The notes beneath the pieces were generated by a model. It saw only the letters and a program-made list of their open reading frames with translations. It made no database searches and was not told where the DNA came from. Positions 53,256-62,485 of a stretch of DNA of 64,000 nucleotides are shown here, in pieces. The stretch comes from Microbacterium oxydans (GTDB taxonomy: Bacteria > Actinomycetota > Actinomycetes > Actinomycetales > Microbacteriaceae): assembly GCF_026559675.1 (NCBI RefSeq), contig NZ_CP092891.1:2418001-2482000 (forward strand), written 5' to 3'. The position numbers were made by a program, and so were the translations under genes. The number at the start of each line of letters is the position of its first letter. Position 1 is the first letter of the stretch.

Positions 53256-53894
53256 ATGCGCGTCTGCCTCGCCTCCACCTCCCCCGCTCGACTGATGCTG
53301 CTCCGGCAGGCCGGGATCGAGCCGCTGACGCTGTCGCCCGACGTGGACGAGGACGCGGTCGCCGCGGCCGCCGAGGCGGAGCGCGGTGCACCGCTCGCCC
53401 CCGCCGAGCTGGTGCTGCTGCTCGCCCGGGCGAAGGCCGCGGCCGTCGCACAGCAGCTGGCCGACGCCGGCGAGTTCGACGGACTCGTCATCGGCGGAGA
53501 CTCGATGTTCGCGCTCGGCGGGCGGGTCTACGGCAAGCCCTACACGCCGGAGGAGGCCACGCGGCGCTGGCAGGAGATGCGGGGCGCCACCGGCATCCTG
53601 CACTCCGGGCACTCCGTGTATCGGGTCGCGCCCGGCGAAGAGCCCGTCGAGGCGACCGCCGTCGCGGAGGCCGCCGTCACCTTCGCCGCGGACGTGTCCG
53701 ACGACGAGATCGCCGCCTACGTCGCCTCCGGGGAGCCGCTGCACGTGGCGGGGGCCTTCACCGTCGACAGCCTGGGCGGCGCCTTCATCACCCGCGTCGA
53801 CGGCGATCCCTCGACGGTCGTCGGGATGTCGCTGTCGACCGTGCGGCGCCTGGCGGCGGAGCTCGGCGTCCGCTGGACGGACCTGTGGTCGTAG
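53256..53894 (+). CDS. maf: Maf-family nucleotide pyrophosphatase
   Basis: A 212-residue enzyme that hydrolyses modified or canonical nucleotides. It begins VCLASTSPARLMLLRQAG and has GDSMFALGGRVYGKP and VSGEPLHVAGAFTVDSLGG-like (ASGEPLHVAGAF), all Maf marks. The start ATG 53256 is set by the promoter; the longer GTG reading at 53247 falls within it. It lies before the biotin carboxylase, as in Mycobacterium. Confidence 0.93.
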   Translation: MRVCLASTSPARLMLLRQAGIEPLTLSPDVDEDAVAAAAEAERGAPLAPAELVLLLARAKAAAVAQQLADAGEFDGLVIGGDSMFALGGRVYGKPYTPEEATRRWQEMRGATGILHSGHSVYRVAPGEEPVEATAVAEAAVTFAADVSDDEIAAYVASGEPLHVAGAFTVDSLGGAFITRVDGDPSTVVGMSLSTVRRLAAELGVRWTDLWS

Positions 53895-53959
53895 ACTCCC
53901 CTCCACGTTTTCGCCTCTTTCTTGTGGGGAGTCGTCAAAGGGATCGAGTCCCTTCTCGC

Positions 53960-53965
53960 TAGGCT
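53960..53965 (+). promoter_or_regulatory. Leaderless-type -10 element of the biotin carboxylase gene
   Basis: TAGGCT, seven bases before ATG 53973. Confidence 0.5.
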
Positions 53966-53972
53966 GGCAAGC

Positions 53973-55739
53973 ATGCCTGCTATCGCCAAGGTGCTCATCG
54001 CCAACCGCGGCGAGATCGCCGTCCGCATCATCCGCGCCGCCCGTGACTCCGGAATCGCCTCGGTCGCGGTCTACGCCGACCAGGACCGCGACGCCCTGCA
54101 CTCGCGTCTCGCCGACGAGGCGTACGCGCTCGGCGGCTCGACCAGCGCCGAGACGTACCTGCAGATCGAGAAGATCCTGTCGGTCGCCCGTCGCGCCGGT
54201 GCCGACGCCGTGCACCCCGGATACGGCTTCCTCGCGGAGAACGCCGAGTTCGCCCGCGCCGTCATCGACGCCGGGATGATCTGGATCGGCCCGTCGCCCG
54301 AGGCGATCGAGGCCCTCGGCGACAAGGTGACCGCGCGTCACGTGGCCGAGAAGGTCGGCGCCCCGCTCGCTCCCGGAACGCCCGGCCCGGTCTCCGGAGC
54401 GGACGAGGTCATCGCCTTCGCGCAGGAGTACGGCCTGCCCATCGCCATCAAGGCGGCCTACGGCGGCGGCGGTCGCGGCCTCAAGGTCGCCCGTGAGCTC
54501 GACGAGGTCGCCGAGCTCTTCGAGTCCGCCACGCGCGAGGCGGTCACCGCCTTCGGCCGCGGCGAGTGCTTCGTCGAGAAGTACCTGGACAAGCCGCGTC
54601 ACGTCGAGACCCAGTGCCTGGCGGACGCCGAGGGCAACGTCGTGGTGATCTCCACGCGCGACTGCTCGCTGCAGCGCCGACACCAGAAGCTCGTCGAGGA
54701 GGCGCCGGCGCCCTTCCTCACGGAGGAGCAGAACGACCAGCTGTACTCGGCGTCCAAGGCCATCCTCAAGGAGGTCGGCTACGTCGGCGCGGGCACCTGC
54801 GAGTTCCTGATCGGCGCCGACGGCACGGTCTCGTTCCTCGAGGTGAACACCCGTCTCCAGGTCGAGCACCCGGTCTCCGAAGAGGTCACCGGCATCGACC
54901 TGGTGCGCGAGCAGTTCCGCATCGCCGCGGGCGGCACCATCGACTACGACGACCCGAAGCCGCAGGGGCACTCGATCGAGTTCCGCATCAACGGCGAGGA
55001 CCCCGGCCGCGGCTTCCTCCCCCAGCCCGGGCCCATCCACGTCTTCAAGACCTTCGGCGGCCCCGGCATCCGCCTCGACTCCGGCGTGACCGCCGGTGAC
55101 GCGGTCTCCGGCGCGTTCGACTCGCTGCTCGCGAAGATCATCGTGACCGGCAAGGACCGTGCCGAGGCGCTGGAGCGCTCGCGCCGCGCGCTCGACGAGT
55201 TCGAGGTCGCCGGTCTCCCCACCGTCATCCCGTTCCACCGCAAGGTCGTCCGCGACCCCGCATTCACGGCCGAGAACGGTGAGTTCGGCATCTTCACGCG
55301 CTGGATCGAGACGGAGTTCGTCAACGACATCCCCGCGTGGGACGGCGAGCTGGAAGCACCGTCGTCCGCCGACTCGCGCCACACCGTCGTCGTCGAGGTC
55401 TCCGGCAAGCGCCTCGAGGTGAGCCTGCCCGACCGGGTCGCGGTCGCCGCCGGCACCGCTGGGCGCCCCGCCGCCGTGCCGCCGTCGCGTCGCAGCCACG
55501 CCACCACCGCCAACGCCGGCGCCTCCGGCGATGCGGTGAAGTCGCCCATGCAGGCGACCGTCGTCAAGATCGCGGTCGAGGACGGGCAGCAGGTCGTCAA
55601 GGGCGACCTCGTCGTCGTGCTCGAGGCCATGAAGATGGAGCAGCCGCTGCAGGCGCACAAGGACGGCGTGATCGGCAACATCAACGCGAGCGCCGGAGCC
55701 ACCGTGTCGGCCGGGCACCAGCTGCTCACCATCAGCTGA
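53973..55739 (+). CDS. accA3: Acyl-CoA carboxylase alpha chain: biotin carboxylase and BCCP
   Basis: A 588-residue two-domain protein that carboxylates its own biotin, passing CO2 to AccD subunits. The ATP-grasp biotin carboxylase fills residues 1-450 ([45 protein letters not shown]). An alanine/proline linker leads to the biotinyl domain with Lys554 in EAMKMEQ. It is similar to AccA3 and serves several carboxyltransferases. A terminator follows its stop. Confidence 0.95.
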   Translation: MPAIAKVLIANRGEIAVRIIRAARDSGIASVAVYADQDRDALHSRLADEAYALGGSTSAETYLQIEKILSVARRAGADAVHPGYGFLAENAEFARAVIDAGMIWIGPSPEAIEALGDKVTARHVAEKVGAPLAPGTPGPVSGADEVIAFAQEYGLPIAIKAAYGGGGRGLKVARELDEVAELFESATREAVTAFGRGECFVEKYLDKPRHVETQCLADAEGNVVVISTRDCSLQRRHQKLVEEAPAPFLTEEQNDQLYSASKAILKEVGYVGAGTCEFLIGADGTVSFLEVNTRLQVEHPVSEEVTGIDLVREQFRIAAGGTIDYDDPKPQGHSIEFRINGEDPGRGFLPQPGPIHVFKTFGGPGIRLDSGVTAGDAVSGAFDSLLAKIIVTGKDRAEALERSRRALDEFEVAGLPTVIPFHRKVVRDPAFTAENGEFGIFTRWIETEFVNDIPAWDGELEAPSSADSRHTVVVEVSGKRLEVSLPDRVAVAAGTAGRPAAVPPSRRSHATTANAGASGDAVKSPMQATVVKIAVEDGQQVVKGDLVVVLEAMKMEQPLQAHKDGVIGNINASAGATVSAGHQLLTIS

Positions 55740-55755
55740 CGCTCCCCCGCAAACA

Positions 55756-55789
55756 CGAAAGGCGCCCCACCGAGGTGGGGCGCCTTTCG
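55756..55789. terminator. Bidirectional terminator after the carboxylase gene
   Basis: The stem CGAAAGGCGCCCCAC (55756-55770) and its complement (55775-55789) has loop CGAG, between two convergent genes. Confidence 0.85.
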
Positions 55790-55803
55790 CATCACTCCTG
55801 AGG

Positions 55804-57243
55804 TCAGGAGATGTTCACGAGGTGCATCGCGCGACTCGCATCGGTGATACTGCTCGACAGCGACGGGTAGGCCGCGAACACGCGCGAGACCTGGTCGACC
55901 GTGAGCCGGCGCTCGACCGCGACCGCGATCGGGTAGATCAGCTCCGAGGCCTTCGGCGCCACGATCACACCGCCGATGACGGTGCCGGAGCCCTTGCGCG
56001 CGATGAGCTTGACGAAGCCGTCCTTGATGCCCATCATCTTCGCCCGCGGGTTCGCCGCCAGCGGGAGCTTGTAGACGAGACCGTCGGCCACGCCGTCCTC
56101 GACATCCTTCTCGCCGTACCCGACCGTCGCGATCTCGGGGGCGGTGAAGATGTTGGACGTGATCTTGATGAGCTCCAGCGGGATCACGATGTCGCCGAGC
56201 GCGTGGAACACCGCGGTGCGCCCCTGCATGGAGGCGACGGATGCCAGCGGGAAGAAGTTCGTGCAGTCGCCGACCGCGTAGATGTTCGGTACCGCGGTGC
56301 GTGCGACGCGGTTCACGCGCACGTGACCCGAGTCGTCCAGCTCGACGCCGGCCTCCTCGAGGCCGATCCCCGCGGTGTTCGGGATCGAGCCGACCGCCAT
56401 CAGGCAGTGGCTGCCGTCGACCGTGCGCCCGTCGGAGAGCGTGACGGTCACGCCGTCCTTCGTGACCTCGACCTTGTCGGCGCGGGACTTCGAGAGCACC
56501 TGCATCCCGCCGCGCTTGAACACCTTCTCCAGGACGCCGGCGGCATCCTTGTCCTCGCCCGGCAGCACCTGCTCGCGGCTGGAGATGAGCGTGACCTTCG
56601 CTCCGAGGTTCATGTAGGCGGAGGCGAACTCGGCGCCGGTGACTCCGGAGCCGACCACGATGAGGTGCTCGGGGAGCGCCTTCATGTCGTAGAGCTGCGT
56701 CCAGGTCAGGATGCGCTTGCCGTCGGGCTTGGCGGAGTCGAGCTCGCGCGGCGAGGCGCCGACGGCCACGATGATCGTGTCGGCCTCGACCCGGTCGAAG
56801 TCCGTGCCGCCCTGGCCCGTGGACACGACGATCGCGGTCGGACCCTCGAGCCGCCCGTGTCCGGAGAGGATGCGCACCCCGGCCTCGAGGAGCGTCGCCC
56901 GCATGTCCTCGGACTGCTGCCCGGCGAGCGCCAGGAGACGCTTGTTGACGGCGGCGAGGTTGATCGCGATCTCGGGCTTGAGCGGTTTGCCGTTCTCCCC
57001 CTTGGCGTAGAAGTTCACCCCGAGGTCGCTCGCCTCGGAGATCGCGACCGCGGCGTCGGCGGTGGCGATCAGGCTCTTGGAGGGCACCACGTCGGTGAGG
57101 ACGGCGGATCCGCCGACTCCCACCCGCTCGACCAGGGTGACCTCGGCCCCGAGCTGAGCGGCCGCGAGGGCCGCCTCGTAACCGCCGGGACCGCCGCCGA
57201 GGACGGCGACGCGCTGAGTGCGCTCGAAAGTGGTGGAAGACAT
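55804..57243 (-). CDS. lpdA: LpdA-like NAD(P)H-quinone dehydrogenase (flavoprotein)
   Basis: A 479-residue FAD/NAD-binding enzyme of the disulfide-reductase fold. FAD is bound by GGGPGGYEAALAAAQLGA and NAD(P) by VVGSGVTGAEFAS; the dimer domain is at the C-terminus. The redox-active cysteine pair after the FAD motif is missing: GVGGSAVLTDVVPSK replaces the normal GGTCLNxGCIPSK. This is the pattern of Rv3303c LpdA, a quinone reductase rather than a lipoamide dehydrogenase. ATG 57241-57243 is chosen; ATG 57250-57252 is three codons upstream. Confidence 0.9.
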   Translation of the reverse strand: MSSTTFERTQRVAVLGGGPGGYEAALAAAQLGAEVTLVERVGVGGSAVLTDVVPSKSLIATADAAVAISEASDLGVNFYAKGENGKPLKPEIAINLAAVNKRLLALAGQQSEDMRATLLEAGVRILSGHGRLEGPTAIVVSTGQGGTDFDRVEADTIIVAVGASPRELDSAKPDGKRILTWTQLYDMKALPEHLIVVGSGVTGAEFASAYMNLGAKVTLISSREQVLPGEDKDAAGVLEKVFKRGGMQVLSKSRADKVEVTKDGVTVTLSDGRTVDGSHCLMAVGSIPNTAGIGLEEAGVELDDSGHVRVNRVARTAVPNIYAVGDCTNFFPLASVASMQGRTAVFHALGDIVIPLELIKITSNIFTAPEIATVGYGEKDVEDGVADGLVYKLPLAANPRAKMMGIKDGFVKLIARKGSGTVIGGVIVAPKASELIYPIAVAVERRLTVDQVSRVFAAYPSLSSSITDASRAMHLVNIS

Positions 57244-57288
57244 GGAATCCATTCTTCCCCAATCCTGGCCCCCGAGCCTGCACCTTCC

Positions 57289-57294
57289 TAGAGT
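57289..57294 (+). promoter_or_regulatory. Leaderless-type -10 element of the PNP gene
   Basis: TAGAGT, six bases before ATG 57301. Confidence 0.55.
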
Positions 57295-57300
57295 GGATCC

Positions 57301-58134
57301 ATGCCCGAAACGCACAGCAACCCCCTCGACGACCCGACCGCGAACCCGTTCGAGGTCGCCGCGCAGGCCGCCGCCGACATCGCACGTCTGACCGGAGTCG
57401 AGAAGCACGACATCGCCCTCACCCTCGGCAGCGGCTGGGGCAAGGCGGCCGACATCATCGGCGAGACCGTCGCGACCGTCCCCGCCACCGAGGTGACCGG
57501 CTTCTCCAAGCCCGCTCTCGAGGGCCACGTCGGCACGCTCCGCAGCATCCGCACCCCCGACGGCAAGAACGTCCTCGTCATCGGCGCGCGCACCCACTAC
57601 TACGAGGACCACGGCGTGCGTCGCGTCGTGCACAGCGTCCGCACCGCGGCGGCCACGGGCGCCAAGATCATGGTGCTCACCAACGGTGCCGGCGGCATCC
57701 GCGAGACCTGGAAGCCCGGCCAGCCGGTCCTGATCAGCGACCACATCAACCTCACCGCCGACTCCCCGCTCGAGGGCGCGACCTTCATCGACCTCACCGA
57801 CCTGTACGCGAAGCGCCTGCGCGACATCGCCCGCAGCATCGACCCCTCGCTCGACGAGGGCGTCTACACGCAGTTCCGCGGCCCGCACTACGAGACCCCG
57901 GCGGAGGTGCAGATGGCCAAGCACATCGGCGGTCACATCGTCGGCATGTCGACTGCGCTCGAGGCGATCGCCGCCCGTGAGGCGGGCATGGAGATCCTCG
58001 GCTTCTCGCTGATCACGAACCTCGCCGCCGGCATCCAGCAGACCCCGCTCAGCCACGCCGAGGTGATCGAAGCCGGACGGGAGGCCGAGCCGGTGATCTC
58101 CGCGCTCCTGGCCCGGGTGGTCGAGGCGCTGTGA
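57301..58134 (+). CDS. punA: Purine nucleoside phosphorylase
   Basis: A 277-residue trimeric-type phosphorylase that splits guanosine and inosine in purine salvage. It has the phosphate loop LGSGWGKAAD, the motif VLTNGAGGI and FRGPHYETPAEVQ. Its stop overlaps the start of the phosphomannomutase gene. The pair, next to lpdA, keeps the order of Rv3303c, Rv3307 (deoD) and Rv3308 (pmmB) in Mycobacterium tuberculosis. Confidence 0.95.
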   Translation: MPETHSNPLDDPTANPFEVAAQAAADIARLTGVEKHDIALTLGSGWGKAADIIGETVATVPATEVTGFSKPALEGHVGTLRSIRTPDGKNVLVIGARTHYYEDHGVRRVVHSVRTAAATGAKIMVLTNGAGGIRETWKPGQPVLISDHINLTADSPLEGATFIDLTDLYAKRLRDIARSIDPSLDEGVYTQFRGPHYETPAEVQMAKHIGGHIVGMSTALEAIAAREAGMEILGFSLITNLAAGIQQTPLSHAEVIEAGREAEPVISALLARVVEAL

Positions 58135-59801
58135 GCGAGGAGCGGCTCGCGCAGGCACGCGCCTGGCTGCGACAGGACCCGGATCACGAGACCCGCGATG
58201 AGCTGGCCGGCCTGATCACCCGCGCGGCCGCCGGGGAGGATGCCGCGGTCGCCGAGCTCGACGACCGCTTCCGCACGCGACTCGCCTTCGGCACCGCCGG
58301 ACTCCGCGGCGAGCTCGGTGCCGGCAGCAACCGGATGAACCGCGTGCTCGTCGCCCAGGCCGCCGCGGGCTTCGCCGCCTACCTGCGCGAGAAGGCGCAC
58401 GGCGGGACGCCCACGGTCGTGATCGGCTACGACGGACGCCGCAACTCGCGGGTGTTCGCGACGGACTCCGCCGAGCTCTTCGCCGGCGCCGGTCTGCGCG
58501 CGATCCTGCTGCCCCGACTGCTGCCCACCCCCGTCCTCGCGTTCGCCGTGCGCCACCTCGGCGCCGACGCAGGCGTGATGGTGACCGCGAGTCACAACCC
58601 GCCCAACGACAACGGCTACAAGGTCTATCTGGGCGGTGCCGACCAGGGCTCGCAGATCGTCGCTCCGGCGGACGCCGAGATCGCGGCGCATATCCAGCGC
58701 ACGGCCGATGCCGGATCGGTCGCGACGCTGCCCCGCTCCACGGACTACGAGACCGCGGGTGAGGACGTCGTCGAGGCGTACATCGCCGCGACCGCCGCCG
58801 TCGCTCCCGCCCCCGCCGGGACCTCGGGCATGCGATGGGTCTACACGGCCATGCACGGCGTGGGCTGGGAGACGCTCTCGCGCATCGTCCGGGATGCCGG
58901 CTACCCGCAGCCGTTCGTCGTCGACGAGCAGCTCACCCCGGATGCCACCTTCCGCACGGTGTCGTTCCCGAACCCGGAGGAGCCGGGGGCGATGGATCTC
59001 TCCTTCGCCAAGGCCCGCCGGGTGAAGGCCGACTTCATCCTGGCCAACGACCCCGATGCGGACCGCCTGGCCGTCGCCGTCCCGGACGCATCCGCGCCGG
59101 AGGGCTGGCGCCGCCTGACCGGCAACGAGGTCGGCCTCCTGCTCGGAGCGCGGGCCGCCCGCGCGGCCGCCGGAACCCCCGGCGCCTCGCTCGCGTGCTC
59201 GCTCGTGTCCTCCCCCGGCCTGGGCGCCGTGGCGGCCCATCACGGGCTGGACTTCCACGAGACCCTCACCGGCTTCAAGTGGATCTCGCGTGCTCCCGGG
59301 ATCGTCTTCGGCTTCGAGGAGGCCCTCGGCTACCTCGTCAACCCGGGGACCGTCCGCGACAAGGACGGCGTCTCGGCCGCCGTCGCGATCCTCGGCCTCG
59401 CCGCCGAGGCCCGCGACCGCGGAGCGACGCTCGTGGACCTGCTCGACGAGCTGGGCGAGACATACGGGCACTTCGCCAGCGGCCAGGTGTCGGTGCGCGT
59501 CGAAGACCTCTCGGTCATCGGCAACGTCATGCTGGCGCTGCGCTCGCTGCCGCCGACGCACATCGCGGGGCGCTCGATCGCCTCGGCGGAGGATCTGCTG
59601 CAGGCGGCACCGGGACAGCCGTCCGGCGACGTGCTCCGGTACCGGCTCGGCGACGGCTCCCGCGTGATCGTGCGCCCGAGCGGCACCGAGCCGAAGCTCA
59701 AGGTGTACATCGACGCACGGGCCGAATCCGCCGCAGACGCGCGGACCGCGGTGGCGGAGCTCGAGGCCGGGGTGCGTGCCCTGCTCGACGAGCGCTCCTG
59801 A
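58131..59801 (+). CDS. pmmB: Phosphomannomutase/phosphoglucomutase (PmmB-like)
   Basis: A 556-residue alpha-phosphohexomutase. The phosphoserine is Ser154 in VMVTASHNPPND, the magnesium loop is ILANDPDADRLAV, the sugar loop is GFEEALGY and the phosphate loop is VRPSGTEPKLK. The long length fits the phospho-sugar mutases acting on ribose-1-P or glucose/mannose-1-P; with PNP next to it, conversion of ribose-1-phosphate to ribose-5-phosphate is plausible. GTG 58131 overlaps the PNP stop by four bases. Confidence 0.92.
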   Translation: MSEERLAQARAWLRQDPDHETRDELAGLITRAAAGEDAAVAELDDRFRTRLAFGTAGLRGELGAGSNRMNRVLVAQAAAGFAAYLREKAHGGTPTVVIGYDGRRNSRVFATDSAELFAGAGLRAILLPRLLPTPVLAFAVRHLGADAGVMVTASHNPPNDNGYKVYLGGADQGSQIVAPADAEIAAHIQRTADAGSVATLPRSTDYETAGEDVVEAYIAATAAVAPAPAGTSGMRWVYTAMHGVGWETLSRIVRDAGYPQPFVVDEQLTPDATFRTVSFPNPEEPGAMDLSFAKARRVKADFILANDPDADRLAVAVPDASAPEGWRRLTGNEVGLLLGARAARAAAGTPGASLACSLVSSPGLGAVAAHHGLDFHETLTGFKWISRAPGIVFGFEEALGYLVNPGTVRDKDGVSAAVAILGLAAEARDRGATLVDLLDELGETYGHFASGQVSVRVEDLSVIGNVMLALRSLPPTHIAGRSIASAEDLLQAAPGQPSGDVLRYRLGDGSRVIVRPSGTEPKLKVYIDARAESAADARTAVAELEAGVRALLDERS

Positions 59802-59803
59802 TC

Positions 59804-60067
59804 ATGCCGGTCCGTCGCGTCGTCGTCAGCGCGCACAACGGCGCCCATGCCCGCCCGGTGGCGGAGCTGGTGCGCCTGGCGCAGTCGCACGGGTCCCCGG
59901 TGACCCTGCGCACGGTCGACGGCACGACGGTCGACCTGAGCAGCGTGCTGGCGGTGATGGATCTCGGGATCGCCTCCGGCGACGCGGTGGTGCTCGAGAC
60001 GGCGGCCTCCGACACGTCGGAGGCCGTCCTCGACCAGCTCGCCGAGGTGCTCGACCCGCGCGAGTGA
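59804..60067 (+). CDS. HPr-family phosphocarrier, first copy
   Basis: An 87-residue HPr-like protein. His15 in NGAHARPVAEL is the phosphorylation site, and Ser47 (DLSSVLAVMDLG) stands where HPr kinase would act. The start ATG 59804 follows the mutase stop by two bases. It shares only the core motifs with the HPr at 62482. It is convergent with the PRD regulator and may act in regulation rather than sugar transport. Confidence 0.82.
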   Translation: MPVRRVVVSAHNGAHARPVAELVRLAQSHGSPVTLRTVDGTTVDLSSVLAVMDLGIASGDAVVLETAASDTSEAVLDQLAEVLDPRE

Positions 60068-60076
60068 GGTCGGCGG

Positions 60077-61999
60077 TCAGCCGTCGATCACGGCGACCAG
60101 CTCGTCGAGGAACGCCTCGAAGGTTGTTCCCCTGCGGACGATCCGCTGCACGCTGTCGCGCTCGCTGAACACCTCGACGAGCTGCTCGAAGACGGTCTGG
60201 AACGCCGCGCGGTCGCTCTCGCTGAACGCGGCGAGGGCGACGACCTGCACGCGCCCGCCGCCCCACGCGGCCGACCCGTCGGCCACGCCGATCGCGATCG
60301 CGGTGCGGGTGGCCGTCATCTGGAGGGCGTGCGGCACCGCGAGGGCGTCGGTGAACGCCGTCGACGACATCTGCTCGCGCACGATGGTGTTGTCGATGTA
60401 GTCCTCGCCGATCAGGCCCGCCTGCACCAGGAGCCCGCCGAGCCGGCGGATGATCGCCTCCTCCCCCTCGTCCGGGAGCGGGAAGACGTACGCGTCCGCC
60501 AGGAAGTAGCGCGCCAGCTCGCCGCGGAGACGGGTGAGCCGGCGTCCCCGGCGGACGCGCGCCGCCGCCTGCTGGATCCGGTCGACGTCGGCGTCGGTGA
60601 GGAACGGCTGGATGCGCACGAACCGGTCGCCCGCACCGCCCGGCTCGATCGTGCTCAGCACGAGATCGGTGTCGAAGGACGCCCAGTCGGGGTCGACGTT
60701 CGTGACGACGGTCGTGACCTCGATGGCCGACCCCAGGGAGCGGTCGACGCTGGAGCGGAGCAGCTCGTGCAGCTCGTGGTAGCCGGGGCAGACGATCGTG
60801 GCGGTGAGGATCGACTCGGCCTTGCGGCTGCGCTCCAGGCGCCCGCCCACGTGCATGGCGATGTAGGCGATCTCGTCGTCGTGGATGGGCGTGCCCACCC
60901 GATCGTGCAGACCGCTCGCGATCGAGACGGCCACCTCGAAGATCATCGGGTAGGTCGTCTTGAGCGAACGGGTGAGCGGGTTGCGCGTCAGCGCGCTCTC
61001 CTCCGCCCGGCGCAGCAGGTTCTGCACGTGCAGCGCGAGCCGGAGCACGAACGTCTCGTCGACGAGGTCGACCTGGAAGTCCTCGGCGGCCCGGGCGATC
61101 TCCGCACGCACCGCCGCCTCGACCGCCGGATCCACGCCGCTGCGCGCGACCTCGCGGGTGGCGGCCTCGCCGGGCGCGACGATGCGGGTCAGCACCAAGG
61201 AGGCGAGGTGCCCGCTGTCACCGTCGCCGAGGACGACCGAGAAGTGCTCCTCGGCCAGGTGCGCGATGACCGCCCCCACGCGCGGGATCTCCTCGCGGGC
61301 GCCGGCAGGCGAGGAGTCGAGCGCGTGTCCGGCCGCGACCCGCTCCGCCGCGATGGCGATATGGAGCAGCACGTCCGCGATCGCCAGTTCGTTGACGTAG
61401 TAGCCGAGTTCGCCGAGCTCCCGCACCAGCGCCGACTTGAACGGACCGACCGCGCTGGCGGCGACGGCGGAGCCGGAGAGCGCGCGGCGGAAGGTCTCCG
61501 GGTGGAAGGAGGCGACGTCCATCTCATCGTGCGCCAGACGGCTGAGCAGGCGCCGCTGCGCCGCCTCGTTGCCGCGCAGGCGCACGTTCTCCCGGTCGCG
61601 CTCGAGCGCGAGATCGGTGCCGTCGAGCAGCCCCCGCACCCGCACCAGGTCGGCTTCCACCGTCGCCTCGCTGACGTGCAACTCATCGGCGGTGTCGAAG
61701 ACATCGATCCCGGCCGGCTCGTCCAGCAGCAGCCGCACGAGAGCGTGCAGGCGATCGCGGGGCGCCGATTCCCCCGACTGACGCATGCGGAGCGCGCCGC
61801 GGGCACCGGGTCCCGCGCGGTATCCGGCCGGTCCGGACTCGATCACCGCGGCCCCCGGTGTGCGCGCGTTCAGGGCGGCCACGTAGGAGCGGATGCTGCG
61901 CGGAGTGACTCCCAGCAGGTCGGCGAGGCTCGACGCCGTCGCCCACCCCTCCTGGCGCAGCAGGGTCGAGAGGAGCTGGTCCTGGCGCTGGCGCGACAT
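60077..61999 (-). CDS. PRD-containing transcriptional regulator (MtlR/LicR type)
   Basis: A 640-residue regulator of the DeoR/MtlR type. Two helix-turn-helix modules (about 5-55 and 95-150) are followed by two PTS regulation domains with histidines in VLLHIAIAAERV and YIAMHVGGRLER, an EIIB-like part with Cys in TIVCPGYHELHELL and an EIIA-like domain with His in LAVPHALQM. Phosphate from HPr and EIIB sets its activity. It is divergent from the PTS genes and probably controls them. DNA binding rather than RNA binding is inferred from the helix-turn-helix modules. Confidence 0.88.
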   Translation of the reverse strand: MSRQRQDQLLSTLLRQEGWATASSLADLLGVTPRSIRSYVAALNARTPGAAVIESGPAGYRAGPGARGALRMRQSGESAPRDRLHALVRLLLDEPAGIDVFDTADELHVSEATVEADLVRVRGLLDGTDLALERDRENVRLRGNEAAQRRLLSRLAHDEMDVASFHPETFRRALSGSAVAASAVGPFKSALVRELGELGYYVNELAIADVLLHIAIAAERVAAGHALDSSPAGAREEIPRVGAVIAHLAEEHFSVVLGDGDSGHLASLVLTRIVAPGEAATREVARSGVDPAVEAAVRAEIARAAEDFQVDLVDETFVLRLALHVQNLLRRAEESALTRNPLTRSLKTTYPMIFEVAVSIASGLHDRVGTPIHDDEIAYIAMHVGGRLERSRKAESILTATIVCPGYHELHELLRSSVDRSLGSAIEVTTVVTNVDPDWASFDTDLVLSTIEPGGAGDRFVRIQPFLTDADVDRIQQAAARVRRGRRLTRLRGELARYFLADAYVFPLPDEGEEAIIRRLGGLLVQAGLIGEDYIDNTIVREQMSSTAFTDALAVPHALQMTATRTAIAIGVADGSAAWGGGRVQVVALAAFSESDRAAFQTVFEQLVEVFSERDSVQRIVRRGTTFEAFLDELVAVIDG

Positions 62000-62167
62000 G
62001 ATCCCTCCGACTTCCCCGCGTGCTGACCGCGCTGTCTCGACGTGCTCTCCATCATGTCAGCATGCCGCGATGCTCAGGCGGAAAGCACCGTTCCGCGGGG
62101 GCGGAAAGGAACGTGTTGGCGGACGAGGTCCCTCCGTTCACAGACTGTTCTCAGGAAGGTGGCATCG
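62000..62167. promoter_or_regulatory. Divergent region with competing inverted repeats
   Basis: GCGGAA (62078-62083) and GCGGAA (62101-62106) both match TTCCGC (62091-62096), so the latter can pair with either. The outer spacing is seven and four bases. The site lies between the PRD regulator and the PTS genes and may be an operator or RNA switch. AGGAAGG upstream of ATG 62168 is a ribosome site. Confidence 0.45.
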
Positions 62168-62485
62168 ATGAGGATCCTCGTGGTGTGCGGCGCCGGTGCG
62201 TCGAGCACGTTCGTCGCGCAACGACTCCGCCGTGCGGCGGCAGCGGCCGGTCTCGACTGGGACGCGGCGGCCGGCATGGAGACCTCCGTCTCCGACGCCG
62301 ATCACGACCTCGTCCTCGTCGGCCCCCACCTGAGCGACCGCCTGGACGCCATCCGCAGCAGCGCGGGCGCGCCCGTCGCGGTGCTGCCGGACGACGTCTT
62401 CGCCGACCGTGACGGATCTCGCACGCTCGACTTCGCCCGATCGATCCTCGCCGCCGCCGGCGACACCCCGAAAGGAACATCATGA
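62168..62485 (+). CDS. PTS EIIB-like subunit
   Basis: A 105-residue protein of the lactose/cellobiose EIIB type. The start MRILVVCGAGASSTF contains the phospho-cysteine (Cys8) followed by the P-loop-like glycines. It passes phosphate to a sugar; EIIA and EIIC are not seen in the window. It overlaps the HPr gene by four bases. Confidence 0.82.
   Translation: MRILVVCGAGASSTFVAQRLRRAAAAAGLDWDAAAGMETSVSDADHDLVLVGPHLSDRLDAIRSSAGAPVAVLPDDVFADRDGSRTLDFARSILAAAGDTPKGTS

Noticed and set aside
53229..55718. An 829-residue minus-strand open frame over maf and the biotin carboxylase gene
   Set aside because: It is the complement of a recognised enzyme and has the repetitive composition of antisense GC-rich DNA.
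54944..57385. An 813-residue frame on the minus strand overlapping the biotin carboxylase and LpdA genes
   Set aside because: It is out of frame with LpdA and arginine-rich without domains.
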